Part shown: piece by piece, positions 37,601-48,832 of the stretch
How the letters are laid out: each line of letters opens with the position of its first letter
Numbering within the stretch: the stretch's first letter is position 1
NCBI GenBank assembly: GCA_002245135.1
Contig: NGBS01000003.1
Coordinates: 186,001-250,000, forward strand
DNA: 64,000 nt
Reading direction: 5' to 3'
Source: Proteromonas lacertae
Lineage: Eukaryota; Sar; Bigyra; Opalinata; Proteromonadidae
Position numbers and translations under genes: made by a program
The notes under the pieces: model-generated
What the model was told of the DNA's origin: nothing
The model's database searches: none
The model's input: only the letters and a program-made list of their open reading frames with translations

Positions 37601-37961
37601 ACATATATCACTGCTTGACAATAAATTACTACGAATTATCTCTTCTAAATCTCTTGAATACAATTCTCTATATATTATAATGCTTTTTCTGCATAATTGT
37701 ATTTGATAAGGATAGATAAAGGAAAAACAACAATCTGACAATGAAGAGCTATTCTCTAAAAATCTCAAAATTTTCTTTTCTTTTACCCCTTTAATGTTTA
37801 GGATTTTCATCATTTGAGCATCATTCTGGTGTTTTATTATCAATTGCACTTCACTAACGCCCTTTTCGGTTATATTTATGATCTATTGAAATAAAAATCA
37901 ATTTGAATACCTCAACATCAGATGGTAATATCGAACGCACTATATCAAACACATAAAGCAT
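34627..37961 (-). CDS. Pseudokinase - leucine-rich repeat protein
   Basis: The start at ATG 37961 (M-L-Y-V-F-D-I-V-R-S) leads across a 28-nt intron into a kinase-like domain. The catalytic loop is Y-D-I-R-S-S-N instead of H-R-D-x-K-x-x-N, and the metal motif reads C-D-L in place of D-F-G. The C-lobe (W-S-I-G-C-L-L-F-E, R-M-S-L-K-E-L) is well formed. Several exons then carry ribonuclease-inhibitor-type repeats such as N-N-P-I-G-D-E-G, N-E-I-G-D-E-G-M and N-L-S-N-M-E-I. The last exon is a helical tail ending at 34627. Likely a non-catalytic scaffold or sensor (inference). Near 37090-37115 the kinase frame and the next frame are offset by one base in an A-rich run, with no intron that fits. Confidence 0.7.
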
Positions 37962-38122
37962 GTTTTACGGATTTTATAAAGATATAGCCGTTTTATTATT
38001 TTATTTTTCTTATAAAAAACACCATTAATCAATCCAAACATAATTTAAATTATAAATTATAAAAATATAATATATAATATCCTCATAAATACAAAATATT
38101 AAAAATTAAAATAATTAGTATT

Positions 38123-38801
38123 TTAACAACCACATTTAGATGATGGTTTAGATACATCAATGGGTGGAACATAATCAATCTTCGATTGTCTAACACGAGG
38201 AATCCTTTTCACCAAAGCTTCAAAACATTCTACAACATTAGTTCGATTTTTTGCAGATGTTTCAAAATACAATAAATTATTCTCATCTGCATATTCTTTT
38301 GCTTCAGTAGTTGGTACTTCTCTTAGATCAGTTAGATCAGCTTTATTACTTGCTAAAGCTATAGCTAAATCAGCTGGGGCTCTGTCTCTTAATTCTGTCA
38401 CCCATTGAGATGCTTTATCAAATGACATCTATACATATAAAACATATAAATTTGTATTTATTATACACGATTTGTACAATCAAACACCACAATTGCTCCT
38501 TTAGCACCTCTGTAATACATTGGAGCTAAACTATGATATCTTTCTTGACCTGCTGTATCCCATACATCTATTGTTATAATATCATCATCAATTCTTAATG
38601 TATGTGAACAATATGCAGCTATTGATTAAAATATATTATAGTTAGAGATACCACCAATTGTACTATCTTGATATTCTGAAAATGCATTTTTGAACGAATC
38701 TTTGAATTAAACTAGTTTTACCAACACCACTTTCACCTAATAAAACCTACAAGTATTAAAATTCTTATAAATACTATTTTAAACTTATATGTATGATCCA
38801 T
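38123..38801 (-). CDS. Rab5-family small GTPase
   Basis: ATG 38801 is followed by exons with G-E-S-G-V-G-K-T-S (P-loop), [11 protein letters not shown] (switch II), N-K-A-D (base recognition) and E-T-S-A-K. The effector segment D-S-T-I-G-A-A and W-D-T-A-G-Q-E-R-Y are of the Rab5/21/22 group. The C-terminus K-C-G-C carries the two cysteines for geranylgeranylation. Such Rabs control early endosome fusion. One anomaly: between Q-R-F and K-N-A-F-S-E-Y-Q (about 38690-38700) the frame shifts by one base, with no usable intron. The rest is intact, so I treat the gene as real. Confidence 0.88.
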
Positions 38802-38901
38802 TTATTATATTGATATTTATTAATTTAAGCAATAACCTTCTATTCTATAAAAAAATCTTTCAAGATTGCTTGAGATAATCAAACTATTTCAAATTTAATT
38901 T

Positions 38902-40166
38902 ATGATGATTAATAAGGCATCTTTACAGATAGGACAAATTATTGAGTGCCATTTACTAGACGAAGATTCACCGTTGTGTATTTTATCATTTGCCATCCAT
39001 AGATGCTGCTACAGTATATAGTATTGATGAAAAGGCTGATAGAGTGTATGTAAGATATAAAGATCGTATACATTTATGATATTATGTAATAATATAATGT
39101 AGAAGATGAGAGACTTGATGCTTGGATTCCTTTATCTTTCATAAAAAGCACTACATTATCATCTGCTCATACTGCTCCAAGGAGAGGAAGACCAAGAAAA
39201 CGTCCAATGCAAGAAAAAGTTTCAAAAATACCAGTATTATTTTTATATTTACAATTAACAGATGAAAAATATAGAAAAAATCCAATTCGGTCCATTTGAA
39301 ATGGATACATGGTATCATTCACCATTTCCAGATGATTTTGTCAATTTAGATATACTTTATATGTGTGAAATATGTTTGAAATATTTTACAAAAGAAGAAG
39401 ATTATACAAATCACTGTAAAAAATGTGCAATAGGTTATCCACCAGGTGTAGAAATATATAGAGATGGCTGTATATCAGTGTTCGAAATAGATGGAGCTCA
39501 AGAGCTATATTACTCTCAGAATTTGTGTTTATTAAGCAAATTATTTTTGGATAAAAAGACTGTATATTATGATATAGATCCTTTTTTGTTTTATGTTTTA
39601 TGTGAAATTAATAATAGAACAGGATGTCATTTTGTATATATATATTTATTATTATATATTTATTTATTATTATATAGAAAGGCTATTTTTCAAAAGAGAA
39701 AAATTCTATTAATAACAATAATTTATCTTGTATTTTAATTCTTCCACCTTATCACAGTCAAAGTTATGGAAGGTTTTTAATATCAATAGCTTATGAATTA
39801 TCAAAGAGAGAAAATAAAATTGGATCACCTGAAAAGCCAATATCTGATTTAGGTATGTTAACATTTAGGAGTTATTGGAAATACAAAATTCAAGAAATCT
39901 TATCGGATTATTGGAAAAGAAAAGAACCTTTAACTATAAAACGTATTAGTGAAATGACTTGTATTACTACTGATGATATAATTGATACTATGGTGGATGT
40001 TGGTGTTTTATATCAAGCAAGAGCTAGATATACGATTAATTTGAAGAAAATGGAATCATTTATAAATACTCCTATTAGTAAACCGAAAATAATGTGTAAA
40101 CCAGAGAATTTGAAGTGGGTAAAGTCTCATTTGAATTTAGAGAAAATAAATGCTTTGAATTTATAA
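38902..40166 (+). CDS. MYST-family histone acetyltransferase (Esa1/KAT5-like)
   Basis: Exons from ATG 38902 encode a chromo-barrel (V-Y-V-R-Y-K-D-Q-D-E-R-L-D-A-W-I) and a short basic linker with an AT-hook-like R-R-G-R-P-R-K-R. The MYST domain follows from about 39260: C2HC zinc finger C-E-I-C...H-C-K-K-C, the catalytic cysteine in S-Q-N-L-C-L-L-S-K-L-F-L-D, Y-Y-D-I-D-P-F-L-F-Y, the acetyl-CoA loop H-S-Q-S-Y-G-R-F, and the catalytic glutamate in G-S-P-E-K-P-I-S-D-L-G. These are the family hallmarks of NuA4/MSL-type enzymes that acetylate histone H4 in the nucleus. The gene ends at TAA 40166. It is divergent from the Rab gene, with about 100 bp between the starts. Confidence 0.93.
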
Positions 40167-40547
40167 ATTTTGGATTCATAGTTTGTAACAATATGTTTAA
40201 ATTCTATTTAACTTTTTACATTGGTTAAAAAAAAGCAAAAATCAATATTATATGTTTGACAGCATCAAGCTTTACTTAATTTTCTTTTTAAAATATCTTG
40301 ATGAGGAAATAGATTGGAATGTTAAGGAACATAGAGATGCAAATAATATGACTCAATAAGTCATTTTAGAGGTGGCAATTAATATATAAAGTGAATTATG
40401 GCAGTATTAACTTTGACAATATATTGACATATTAAATCAATTTATTATGATATGATCTAGGGGGAAAATCAAAAAATGTTCTTTTTTGATGAAATGCAAC
40501 TTGAAAATATCATTTTTTGTGTTTAATAAAAATTGTTTCAGCACCCC
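40167..40547 (+). other. Intergenic, promoter side of the ABC transporter gene
   Basis: About 380 bp with stops in all frames. Nothing is recognised apart from AT-rich runs and a TGACTCA-like word near 40350. The ABC gene start is taken as the ATG at 40548, because the open frame above it begins only with TTG. Confidence 0.4.
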
Positions 40548-43500
40548 ATGAAACCTTCAGAGATTGAACTGAAAGAGATTTCAATCGAGGAACCAAAGCA
40601 GGAGATACCAGTTTGCAAAACATCGTTTGAATCTGCTAATCAAGCACTTGATCATGGATATGATTACTATGCGAAACAAATCAAATCAATTCTTCCAGAC
40701 CTTCCACCTGTTGATATATCTCTAAAAAGTGTATATTATACCACAAAGGTCCCAAATGAAGAATCTACACATGAAGTGATCAACATAGTGTCGGGATTCT
40801 ATAATCAATTAAGACATATTGTTCCAATTGGGTTATATACCAAAGAGAAGATTTTGCAGAATATCACATTTAGATTCAAACCTGGAACATCCACCTTAGT
40901 AATGGGTCCTCCATCCTGTGGAAGTTCTACAGTATTAAAGATGATTGCAGGATTATTACCAAAGAGTGATATTAAAGGTTCAATTACTTGTAATGATAAA
41001 CCACTGGATAGTTTTAATTGGAAAAGATATTCAAGTTTCTGTGGACAATTAGATATTCATTTACCTTTATTAACTGTCAAGGAAACATTCGATTTCGCTG
41101 TGGCTTGTTTAAATGGTAAAGGAGAGATGAAAAGTAAAGGTCATTCAATGATAGAAGATGATATTAACCTCAGAACTGATTTATTCCTCACATTATTAGG
41201 TTTAAAGAACTGTGAACATACAATCGTTGGAGATGCAGTTCATCGTGGTTGCAGTGGTGGTGAAATGAAGAGAGTATCTGTTGGTGAATCTTTATTAGGT
41301 CCAAGTCGAGTATTATTATTAGATAAAATCAGTACTGGTTTAGATAGTGCAGTAACATTTGATATTTGTAAATTCTTAAACCAATGGACAAAAATATTTG
41401 AAGGAATCTTAGTATGTCACTTGTTACAACCAGATCCTGAGGTAATTGCATTATTTGATAATATGATAATATTGAGTGAAGGCCAAATTATCTATGCTGG
41501 TCCATGTGATGGAATATTACCACATTTTGATTCAATTGGATATCATATGATCGAAGGAAAAGATTTAGGTGCATTTATCTGTGAAGTTGGCAAAGAAGAA
41601 ACAAGAGAAGTTTATAGAAAAGATGATACAATTCCAGTAACAACTCAATATTTAGTAGAGAAATATGAAATGAGTGAATTAAAGACAAAAAATTTGGATA
41701 GTGTAAATGAAAAAGTTGAAAAAACTGAAGTTCCAAAGAATGATTATAATGAAGCAATGTTCAATACAGCTCATCCAATGAAATTTTGGCATGAATTATT
41801 CTATTTAATTAGAAGACAAGTAACAATCACTTTACAAGATAAACTATTCATTCGTGGAAGAATTATTCAACAAATTGTAATGGGATTGTTATTTGGAACT
41901 GTTTATTTCCAAATAGATAGACATAATTTCATTGCTAGAACTGGTTCAATTGTTGCTACTGTGATGGCATTGGTGAATACTTCATTATCATTGGTTGTTG
42001 GTATATTTAGACAGAAACCTGTCTTGTATAAGCAAGTGCAAAGAGGATATTTTTCTGTTCCTTCATATGTGTTAAGTGTAATAGTAAATCAAATCCCTTT
42101 GCAACTATTTGAAGTGTTTATATTTGGTTCGTTGATCTATTTTATGAGTGGTTATTCATTAGCTGATAATGGAGTTCATTATTTTATCTTCATAGCTTAT
42201 GAACTGTTGGGTTATATGGCTTTTACTTCATTTCAATTGATTATGATGTATTTGTATGGAAAATTAGCTATTTTAGCTGCCTTTCTACCAATTGTAGGTT
42301 TTTTTTTGAATGCATTTAATGGATTTAATATTACAAAGAATTCTATACCCAAATGGTTAATAGAATTCTATTATTTCAGTCCAATGAGTTATATGATAAA
42401 AGGTATTGCAGTAAATGAGTTTACTAGTAGTGAATATACTCCAGAAGAAGCTGTAAATTATCTAAAAGTATTTGATTTCCCAACTAATAAGAATGATCAA
42501 TGGCAGTACTTTTTAATATTAATTTGTGAGAATATCATATTTGTATTATTACAAATGGTTGTATTGCATTATATTATATATGATCCATTTCCACCAAGTG
42601 AAACTGTTGATATGAAAGATGTAAAAGCTGTTGATATGACAAGACAAAGTGAAATGAGTGCAAGATCTTCAGCTTCAGAAGTTAATTTCAATACAGTTGA
42701 TTTCTCATTTGAACATGTAAAATATTCTGTTAAAATAAAAGATCCAGTAACAAAAAAGAAAGTGGATAAAGTATTATTGAATGATGTAAGTGGTTATGTT
42801 AGAAGCCACAGTATAACAGCATTAATGGGAGCAAGTGGTGCTGGTAAAACTACGTTATTGGATGTATTAGCAAATAGAAAAACACAAGGTAAAATAGAAG
42901 GTGAGTTTTTAATAAATGGTAAACCATATAAAATGAAAGATTTGTGTGTGTTAAGTGGATATGTTGAACAACAAGATACATTACCAGAAACTGAGACAGT
43001 CAAAGAAGCATTGATGTTTAGTGCAAGGTTAAGATATCCAGGACATCCAAATGATTCAACAATTAAAAATTTTGTAAAACAGGTAATAGAGTTATTAGAA
43101 TTAAAAGATTATAAGAATATGGCAATAGGAAGTGTAGATGATGGTTTACCAATGGGTATAAGAAAATTAGTGATGGTTGGAATAGAATTAGTTGCAGATC
43201 CATCAATATTATTCTTAGATGAACCAACAACTGGATTAGATAGTTCAGCTGCTTTATTAGTATGTCAAGTCTTACAAAGAATCGCAGCAAGTGGCCGAAG
43301 TATAATTTGTACAATCCATCAACCATCTTATGAAATATTCAAGTTATTTACTGATGTATTGTTATTAGAAAGAGGCGGAAAAGTAGTTTATTTTGGTGAA
43401 TTAGGTGAAAATGGCAGTAAAGTAGTAGAATATATGGAAAGTATAGATGGAGTAACACCAATTGAAAAAGGTCAAAATCCAGCTAGTTGGATGTTAGATG

Positions 43501-44509
43501 TAACTGGAGCTGGAACAGGAAATACAAAAAATGTGAAATTTGGTGATTATTATTTGACAACTGATTTATATCAAAATGTAGAAAACACATTAGCTGCAAT
43601 TAAATCTTCCAATAGAAAAGTAATTCATTTCAAAGATGCATATTCCTCAACCATTACAAGACAAATATGGGAAGTGACAAAGAAACAATTTCGTTTCTCC
43701 TGGAGATTATTGGAATATAATTTAGCACGTTACAGAGTTTCATTATTTATGAGTTTAGCAATGGGAATATTATATTTCCAAACACCAATGAAAACAACAG
43801 GTAATTTACAAAGTCGTTTTGCTTGTTTGTGTGTTTATGTAATGACTATTTTTATGAATACATGTATAAGTATCGTTCCAGTGTTAATTGATAGAAGATT
43901 GGTGTTTTATCGTGAAGATGCAATGAGAACTTATCATCCAATTGCTCAATTGATTGGTTTAATATCAGCTGAATTAGTGTTTTCCTTCTTTTTAGCTTGG
44001 TGTTATATGTTATTTTACTATCCAATGGCTGGGTTAAGAAGTGAAGCATCAAGAGTTTTCAAACATTACTTTATGAATTATACATTCATTATATTAGCAG
44101 TTGTATTAGGTCAATTCTTTTCTTATTTGTTTCCTATTATTCAGATTGCTTCTATTTGTATTATTTGTGGTTTAAGTTTATTCAGTACTTCTGCTGGTTT
44201 TACTATTCCTTATCCATCCTTAAAAGCACCTTGGAAATGGATTTATTGGATTAATCCAGTTGCTTTTGGTATTCAGACTGTAGTAGGAAATCAATTTGAG
44301 TGTGCAATAAAATACCAGTAAATACTACCAACTGTCCATCAATAATGGTGTTGGGAAATCTTACAACAATTCACGATTATTATGCTAATACTTATGGTAT
44401 CAAGTATGATATGTTTTGGACATATATTGGTTATTTGTGGATTGAAATAGCAGTTGCTTTGTGTTTGTTGTTTGTTGGAATTTCAAAGATAAGATATTTA
44501 GATCGTTAA
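40548..44509 (+). CDS. Full-size PDR/ABCG transporter
   Basis: A single long exon encodes two NBD-TMD halves, about 1310 residues. In NBD1 the Walker A reads G-P-P-S-C-G-S-S-T, with Ser at the Lys position. Its signature C-S-G-G-E-M-K-R is good, and Walker B is L-L-L-D-K-I-S, with Lys where the catalytic Glu should be. NBD2 has a normal Walker A (G-A-S-G-A-G-K-T-T), Walker B L-F-L-D-E-P-T-T-G-L-D and switch histidine T-I-H-Q-P-S. It has a weak signature M-G-I-R-K-L. This is the usual PDR asymmetry with one working ATP site. PDR pumps export hydrophobic compounds at the plasma membrane. The frame breaks near 44300-44325; the last 60 residues continue in another frame with the final TM helix, joined either by a 17-nt intron (GTGCAATAAAATACCAG) or a missing base. 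Confidence 0.9.
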
Positions 44510-44675
44510 AGAATACTTTTTATATCTTAAAATATTATTATAAAAGTTGTTTGTATGAGTATGGAATGACTTAATAAACACAAGCCGATTATTTGGGTTT
44601 GAAACGAATAAAAAAGTTTACAATTGTTTATTAAAACGACTATATTTCATTCAAAAAGATTTAATCTTCCAAAAA

Positions 44676-45777
44676 ATGTCTATGCCATATACTTTCTTAG
44701 GAAACACAGGTCTAAAAGTATCTAGACTTGGATATGGTGCTTTTGGATCTTTTGGATTAAAGACAGACGAAGAGTTGTCTTATCAGTTAATGAAAAAGGC
44801 ATTTGACAGTGGTATTAACTTATTTGACAATGCTGAAATATATGGAGATGGAGAAGCCGAAATCATGATGGGTAAAGTTATAAAAAGACTAAATGTGAGA
44901 AGAAGTGCTCTCGTAATAGTAACAAAGATATTTTGGGGACCTAAGCTGGGAGGTCGTAAAGTATATTGCAATGATTTTGGTTTATCAAGAAAACACATAA
45001 TTGAAGGATTGAAAGATTGTTTAGGAAGATTACAGTTGGATTATGTTGATGTTGTAATTGCTCATCGTCCTGATATAAGAACTCCAATGGAAGAAACAGT
45101 AAGAGCTTTTAACTTTGTGATTAGTCAAGGAATGGCTTTGTATTGGGGAACAAGTGAATGGTCAGCTGAACAAATCAGAGAAGCAAATATATCTTTTATT
45201 TATATAAAAATATTGTGTTTTGTTTTCCTTTATTAGTCATTTTACGAGATTGCAAAAAGATTAGGATTAGTTGGTCCAATTGGTGATGAATGTCTTTACA
45301 ATTGCATTAGTAGAGCCAGATTTGAAGGTGAATATGATAGATTATTCAAAGAAACTAAAATGGGTTCAATTACTTTTTCACCTTTAGCTTATGGTTTGTT
45401 AACTGGTAAATATGCGAATGGAATACCTGCTGATAGTAGATTAAGTATAAAAGAAGGTCAGCATAGGAACTGCAAATGAAGGTGTTATTAAAGGAAGATT
45501 TGGATCAATGGAATATATAAATGATGTTTGTAGTAAATTAAAAGTGATTGCTGATAGATTAGGATGTACTTTACCTCAGCTATGCTTAGCATGGGTATTG
45601 AAGAATGACAATGTTAGTGTAATGTTACTTGGAGCTTCAAAATTATCACAATTGGAAGAAAACATAAAGTGTTTGGAAGTATTACCCAAATTGACTGATG
45701 AAGTAATGAATGAATTAGAAAAAATATTGAATAATAAACCAGCTCCAGCTCCTGATTGTAGAACTTGGAATAATTAA
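44676..45777 (+). CDS. Aldo-keto reductase, Kv-beta/tas-like (AKR6-type)
   Basis: ATG 44676 begins with [18 protein letters not shown], the family start. Catalytic residues are visible: D-N-A-E-I-Y-G-D-G (Asp, Tyr), K in I-V-T-K-I-F-W, and the His in V-I-A-H-R-P-D. The Y-W-G-T-S-E-W and [13 protein letters not shown] (NADPH) motifs resemble the potassium-channel beta-subunit branch. The first break (45189-45236) has no GT donor and fits an ATATC...AG intron. The second (about 45446-45467) is a 22-nt GT-AG intron. It should be a cytosolic NADPH-dependent carbonyl reductase. Confidence 0.92.
45189..45236 (+). other. Candidate U12-type AT-AG intron in the aldo-keto reductase gene
   Basis: The reductase reads E-A-N up to 45188 and resumes S-F-Y-E-I-A-K-R at 45237 in the same frame. 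Between them is a 48-nt AT-rich insert with an in-frame TAG. The insert begins ATATCTTTT and ends TTTTCCTTTATTAG. No GT-AG choice keeps the frame: the 22-nt GTGTTTTG...TAG option shifts it. TTCCTTTAT close to the 3' end resembles the U12 branch site TTCCTTAAC. Confidence 0.6.
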
Positions 45778-45917
45778 ATAATAAATACCTCATATTGTGA
45801 TATTTGTTTTTTTTCTGTAGATATAAAATAAAAGTAGTGAAATATTAAACATAAATTCAATTGATTTAGAAAATACACAGTAATCAAGCTTCTTTTTTTG
45901 GCTTGCTCGAATTTAAG

Positions 45918-47403
45918 ATGCGTTGGATATGTATATATATCATATTACTAATTCTTTTAGCAATATTTGCAATTTCTATCTTCATAAGCATCAGTTTTGT
46001 GTCAGCAAAGGAATACGATCCTGATTTTGAGTATGAAATAGTTGTAAAAGCTGAAGGAAGTCTTGGATTGGAATTAGAAAAAGGTATAAAATGTAAATAA
46101 TGTATAAATAGATCCAGAAGATCAACAATATTTGAGAGTGTCAAAAATCCATAAGGGAGGATATATTGATCAATCTAAATATGTTGATGTAGCTGATAGA
46201 TTGATAAGTTTAAATGATAAGCCTATATTAAACATGTCAATGAAGTATAATTATACATTTTTATATATAATATATTATATTACAATCAATAGTTCATTTG
46301 TTGATATGTATATTGAAGAAGAATTCCCCAAAACATTGAAGTTTTTACCCATAGAACCATGGAACAGAAAAGATCCAGAAGCAATGAAGCAACATTATGC
46401 TCCACCACCACCTAAACTAGTCAATGAAGGTGTAGCCTATCTTAATATACAAGGCCCCTTTGTATTTGAGAATTCTTACCAACTACAACAAGGAGAAATA
46501 GGTAAATTAGAGTATGATCGAGATGTTGATATTGAATTTGTAGCAATCAACACATTAGGATGTGATCCAGTAGCCAATGACACTTATAAGAATAAATATG
46601 TAATATTATGGAGAGGAGATTGTAATTTCTTTGAAAAGGCGACAATAATTCAGAATGGTGGAGGTATTGGAATGATAGTTGTTGATAATTCAATAGAAAA
46701 AGTAATTCCAAGAATAAAAGGAGTAGATGATGAAAGATTTGTATTTCATATACCATTTTTCATGACTGATTGGTTTAACGGTCATACATTAATGCAAGCT
46801 GGTGTAGTGAGTGGTGGTTTAACTGGTCAAATATCATTTACACGAAAAGAAGTGAAAGTTGAAGAAGAAGTTGCTGCTTCTGATAGTGGTGCTAATACAG
46901 GAAAAGCAGCTAAATCAGGAAAGAAAAGATATAATCGTAAAGCATTATTGAATAAAGGAGCAGTTGATATTACTGTTGTAGGAGAATATCTTTTTTTAAT
47001 ACTTTTTATTTAATAATTTCTTTAATTAAATTGTAGAAATGGATATAACAAAGTAATTTCAAGTAAGAAAGCACTTTATGGTCCAAAACCAAGTGGTCCA
47101 GGATATATGTTAGTTCCTGCTGGCAATATGTGTAAAGGATTTACTGCAGATATAAGAGGAAGTTGGGCTATAACAGATACAACTCAATGTAGTTATGAAG
47201 AGAAAACAAGAAATGGACAAAAAGGAGGTGCTAGAGGTGTTATTGTAGTTAGTGACGATGAAAATGTTATTCAATTACCTGCTGTTAATGCTGATGGAAT
47301 TGAAATTCCTACTTTGATGATTAGTAAAAGTGATGGTGAAGAGTTGATTCAACAATTTACATCTGGGAATACTATTTTTGGAAGAATGAAGTCTATCAGT
47401 TAA
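45918..47403 (+). CDS. Secretory PDZ-like and protease-associated (PA) domain protein
   Basis: ATG 45918 starts a strong signal anchor or signal peptide (M-R-W-I-C-I-Y-I-I-L-L-I-L-L-A-I-F). A PDZ-like segment (G-S-L-G-L-E-L-E-K ... V-A-D-R-L-I-S-L-N-D-K-P-I) follows. Two PA-like domains come next: the first with V-I-L-W-R-G-D-C-N-F-F-E-K-A near 46600, the second ending with G-A-R-G-V-I-V-V-S-D near 47240. PA domains usually bind substrates or ligands in proteases and sorting receptors, but no protease domain is attached here. A Lys-rich stretch lies between them. The junction at 46986-47036 uses an ATATC...AG intron. Likely a luminal or extracellular binding protein. Confidence 0.75.
46986..47036 (+). 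other. Candidate U12-type AT-AG intron in the PDZ/PA-domain gene
   Basis: Codons read through G-G-A-G-A at 46981-46985 and resume A-A-A-T at 47037 to give E-N-G-Y-N-K-V. The 51-nt insert begins ATATCTTTTTTT and ends AATTAAATTGTAG. The two GT donors just upstream (in GTTGTAGG) are in the wrong phase and lead straight to a stop. TTCTTTAAT about 15 nt from the end resembles the U12 branch consensus. The donor is identical to that in the reductase gene 1.8 kb upstream. Confidence 0.6.
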
Positions 47404-47500
47404 TTAATTAAATGATATTATTATTGGATTATGTTATTTTTAATTCTTTTGTTGTTTCTCTATTCAAAAAATAAATCCGTTTTAGTATTTTTCAAAAAGG

Positions 47501-47805
47501 ATGTTTTTTATTACTAAGGCATGTTGGTTTACAACTGGATTTATTTGTGGATGGTTAGGCAAAGAGCATATTGATACTGAGAAGGTTGATGCTTTAATAC
47601 GTTCCAAGGTTAATAATGAGCAAGTTATTCTATATGTATTTCACTAATATTATATTTAAAATAGTATGATAAAATTTTATTCGGTAAAGATAAAGTTGAT
47701 TCTGTATAAAACATTATAAAGTAATTTTTATAGTTTATCAAAAGCTTTAAAAAGTCAAGTGATGGTTCTAAGGATGTACCTAAAGATAAGCCAAATGATA
47801 AATAA
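47501..47805 (+). CDS. Small single-pass membrane protein, unknown
   Basis: Three exons join from ATG 47501 to TAA 47805, giving about 75 residues. A hydrophobic N-terminal segment (I-T-K-A-C-W-F-T-T-G-F-I-C-G-W-L-G) is followed by a charged helix and a Lys/Ser/Asp-rich tail. The introns (about 43 and 30 nt) have clean GT-AG ends and remove all stops. No family is recognised; size and layout are typical of small mitochondrial or ER membrane subunits, but that is only a guess. Confidence 0.55.
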
Positions 47806-47925
47806 TTTTACTATAACTGTTTATTATTCTAATTATTAATGTTTTGTTTGAATATAAAACCAGCAAAACAATATTTACATACTATTAAAAATATTTATAT
47901 ATTACTATAATTAAAAATCAAAATT

Positions 47926-48832
47926 CTACTCCATATAAAAAGAAAAAACAGAATTGAATAAATTCACAACATTTACATCACTTGAAGACTTAATAACATT
48001 CAAATGATCACTATACAAATTTACTAAATCCCTGATATTTAATCCCTCCAATAACTTAATACATTCTATTAATAACAACATAATTTGATTATCATAATCA
48101 ACTAAAGATAAACAGTCAAAAAAAAGTTCTATAAAACAATGACTGCTTATCATGTCAATAAATAACTCTGAATATTGAGATTTCAATAAAACAATTAATA
48201 TTTTCATCACCTCAACATTCTGATGAAGTTGATATGAGGTATATAAAACATGTAAAATATGTTCATCAAAAAAATAGACTGCATTAGAATCTTTCTCTAT
48301 TATATACAGCCACACTTGTAAACTGTTAGATACTACTATTTTACTCCAAATATGCAAATGATCAAAAATATCTACAAACCCTTTTCTTATAATTTTGCTA
48401 TAATCCATATATTCAAATATATGAGCTAAGAAATAGTAATAATTATTAATATACGATAATTTTCTAAGGCAGATAATATAAGAGAAAATGCCTTTTGTAG
48501 ATGATTTTGGTCTTCTAGTGAAGAAATCGTTTTAAAAACATAATTATCACATCTAATTTTTGCTAATTCTTGACAGTTCTCAGTAGAGCTATGAAGCTTC
48601 AAAAATGTACCAAGAAAATCACTATATTCTTCTGCTTCAAGAGCATTATTCCAAGACCAAAAAAAGAAAGGCATTTCAGCAATTGAAACAATTTCTGTGA
48701 ATTTATAAGCGAAAAAAACATACCATCTAAAGATGATTTTGAATCTTCATCGAAAATACTCTCATACAGTCTCTTTGGCATTATTTCATCTTTTGAATTA
48801 ATAATCCTGTAACTTTTATCATGATTTATCAT
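47926..48832 (-). CDS. Helical-repeat protein, unknown
   Basis: Three exons run from ATG 48832 to the stop at 47926, about 280 residues. The protein is a run of amphipathic helices (e.g. L-I-L-S-A-L-E-N, M-K-I-L-I-V-L-L-K-S, L-L-L-I-E-C-I-K-L-L) spaced like ARM/HEAT repeats. There is no signal peptide or catalytic motif. Introns of 25-29 nt are GT-AG. I cannot place it in a family; a scaffold role is the default reading of this fold. It converges with the small membrane-protein gene. Confidence 0.6.

Noticed and set aside
40533-40547. Earlier TTG start for the ABC transporter, and similar TTG or GTG starts elsewhere (TPLATE at 27338, BTB gene at 57250)
   Set aside because: Eukaryotic genes rarely use these; a downstream ATG or an upstream spliced ATG explains each case.
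45440-45480. One-base frame shift in the aldo-keto reductase
   Set aside because: A 22-nt GT-AG intron beginning GTATAAAAG and ending CATAG joins the frames cleanly, so no shift is needed.
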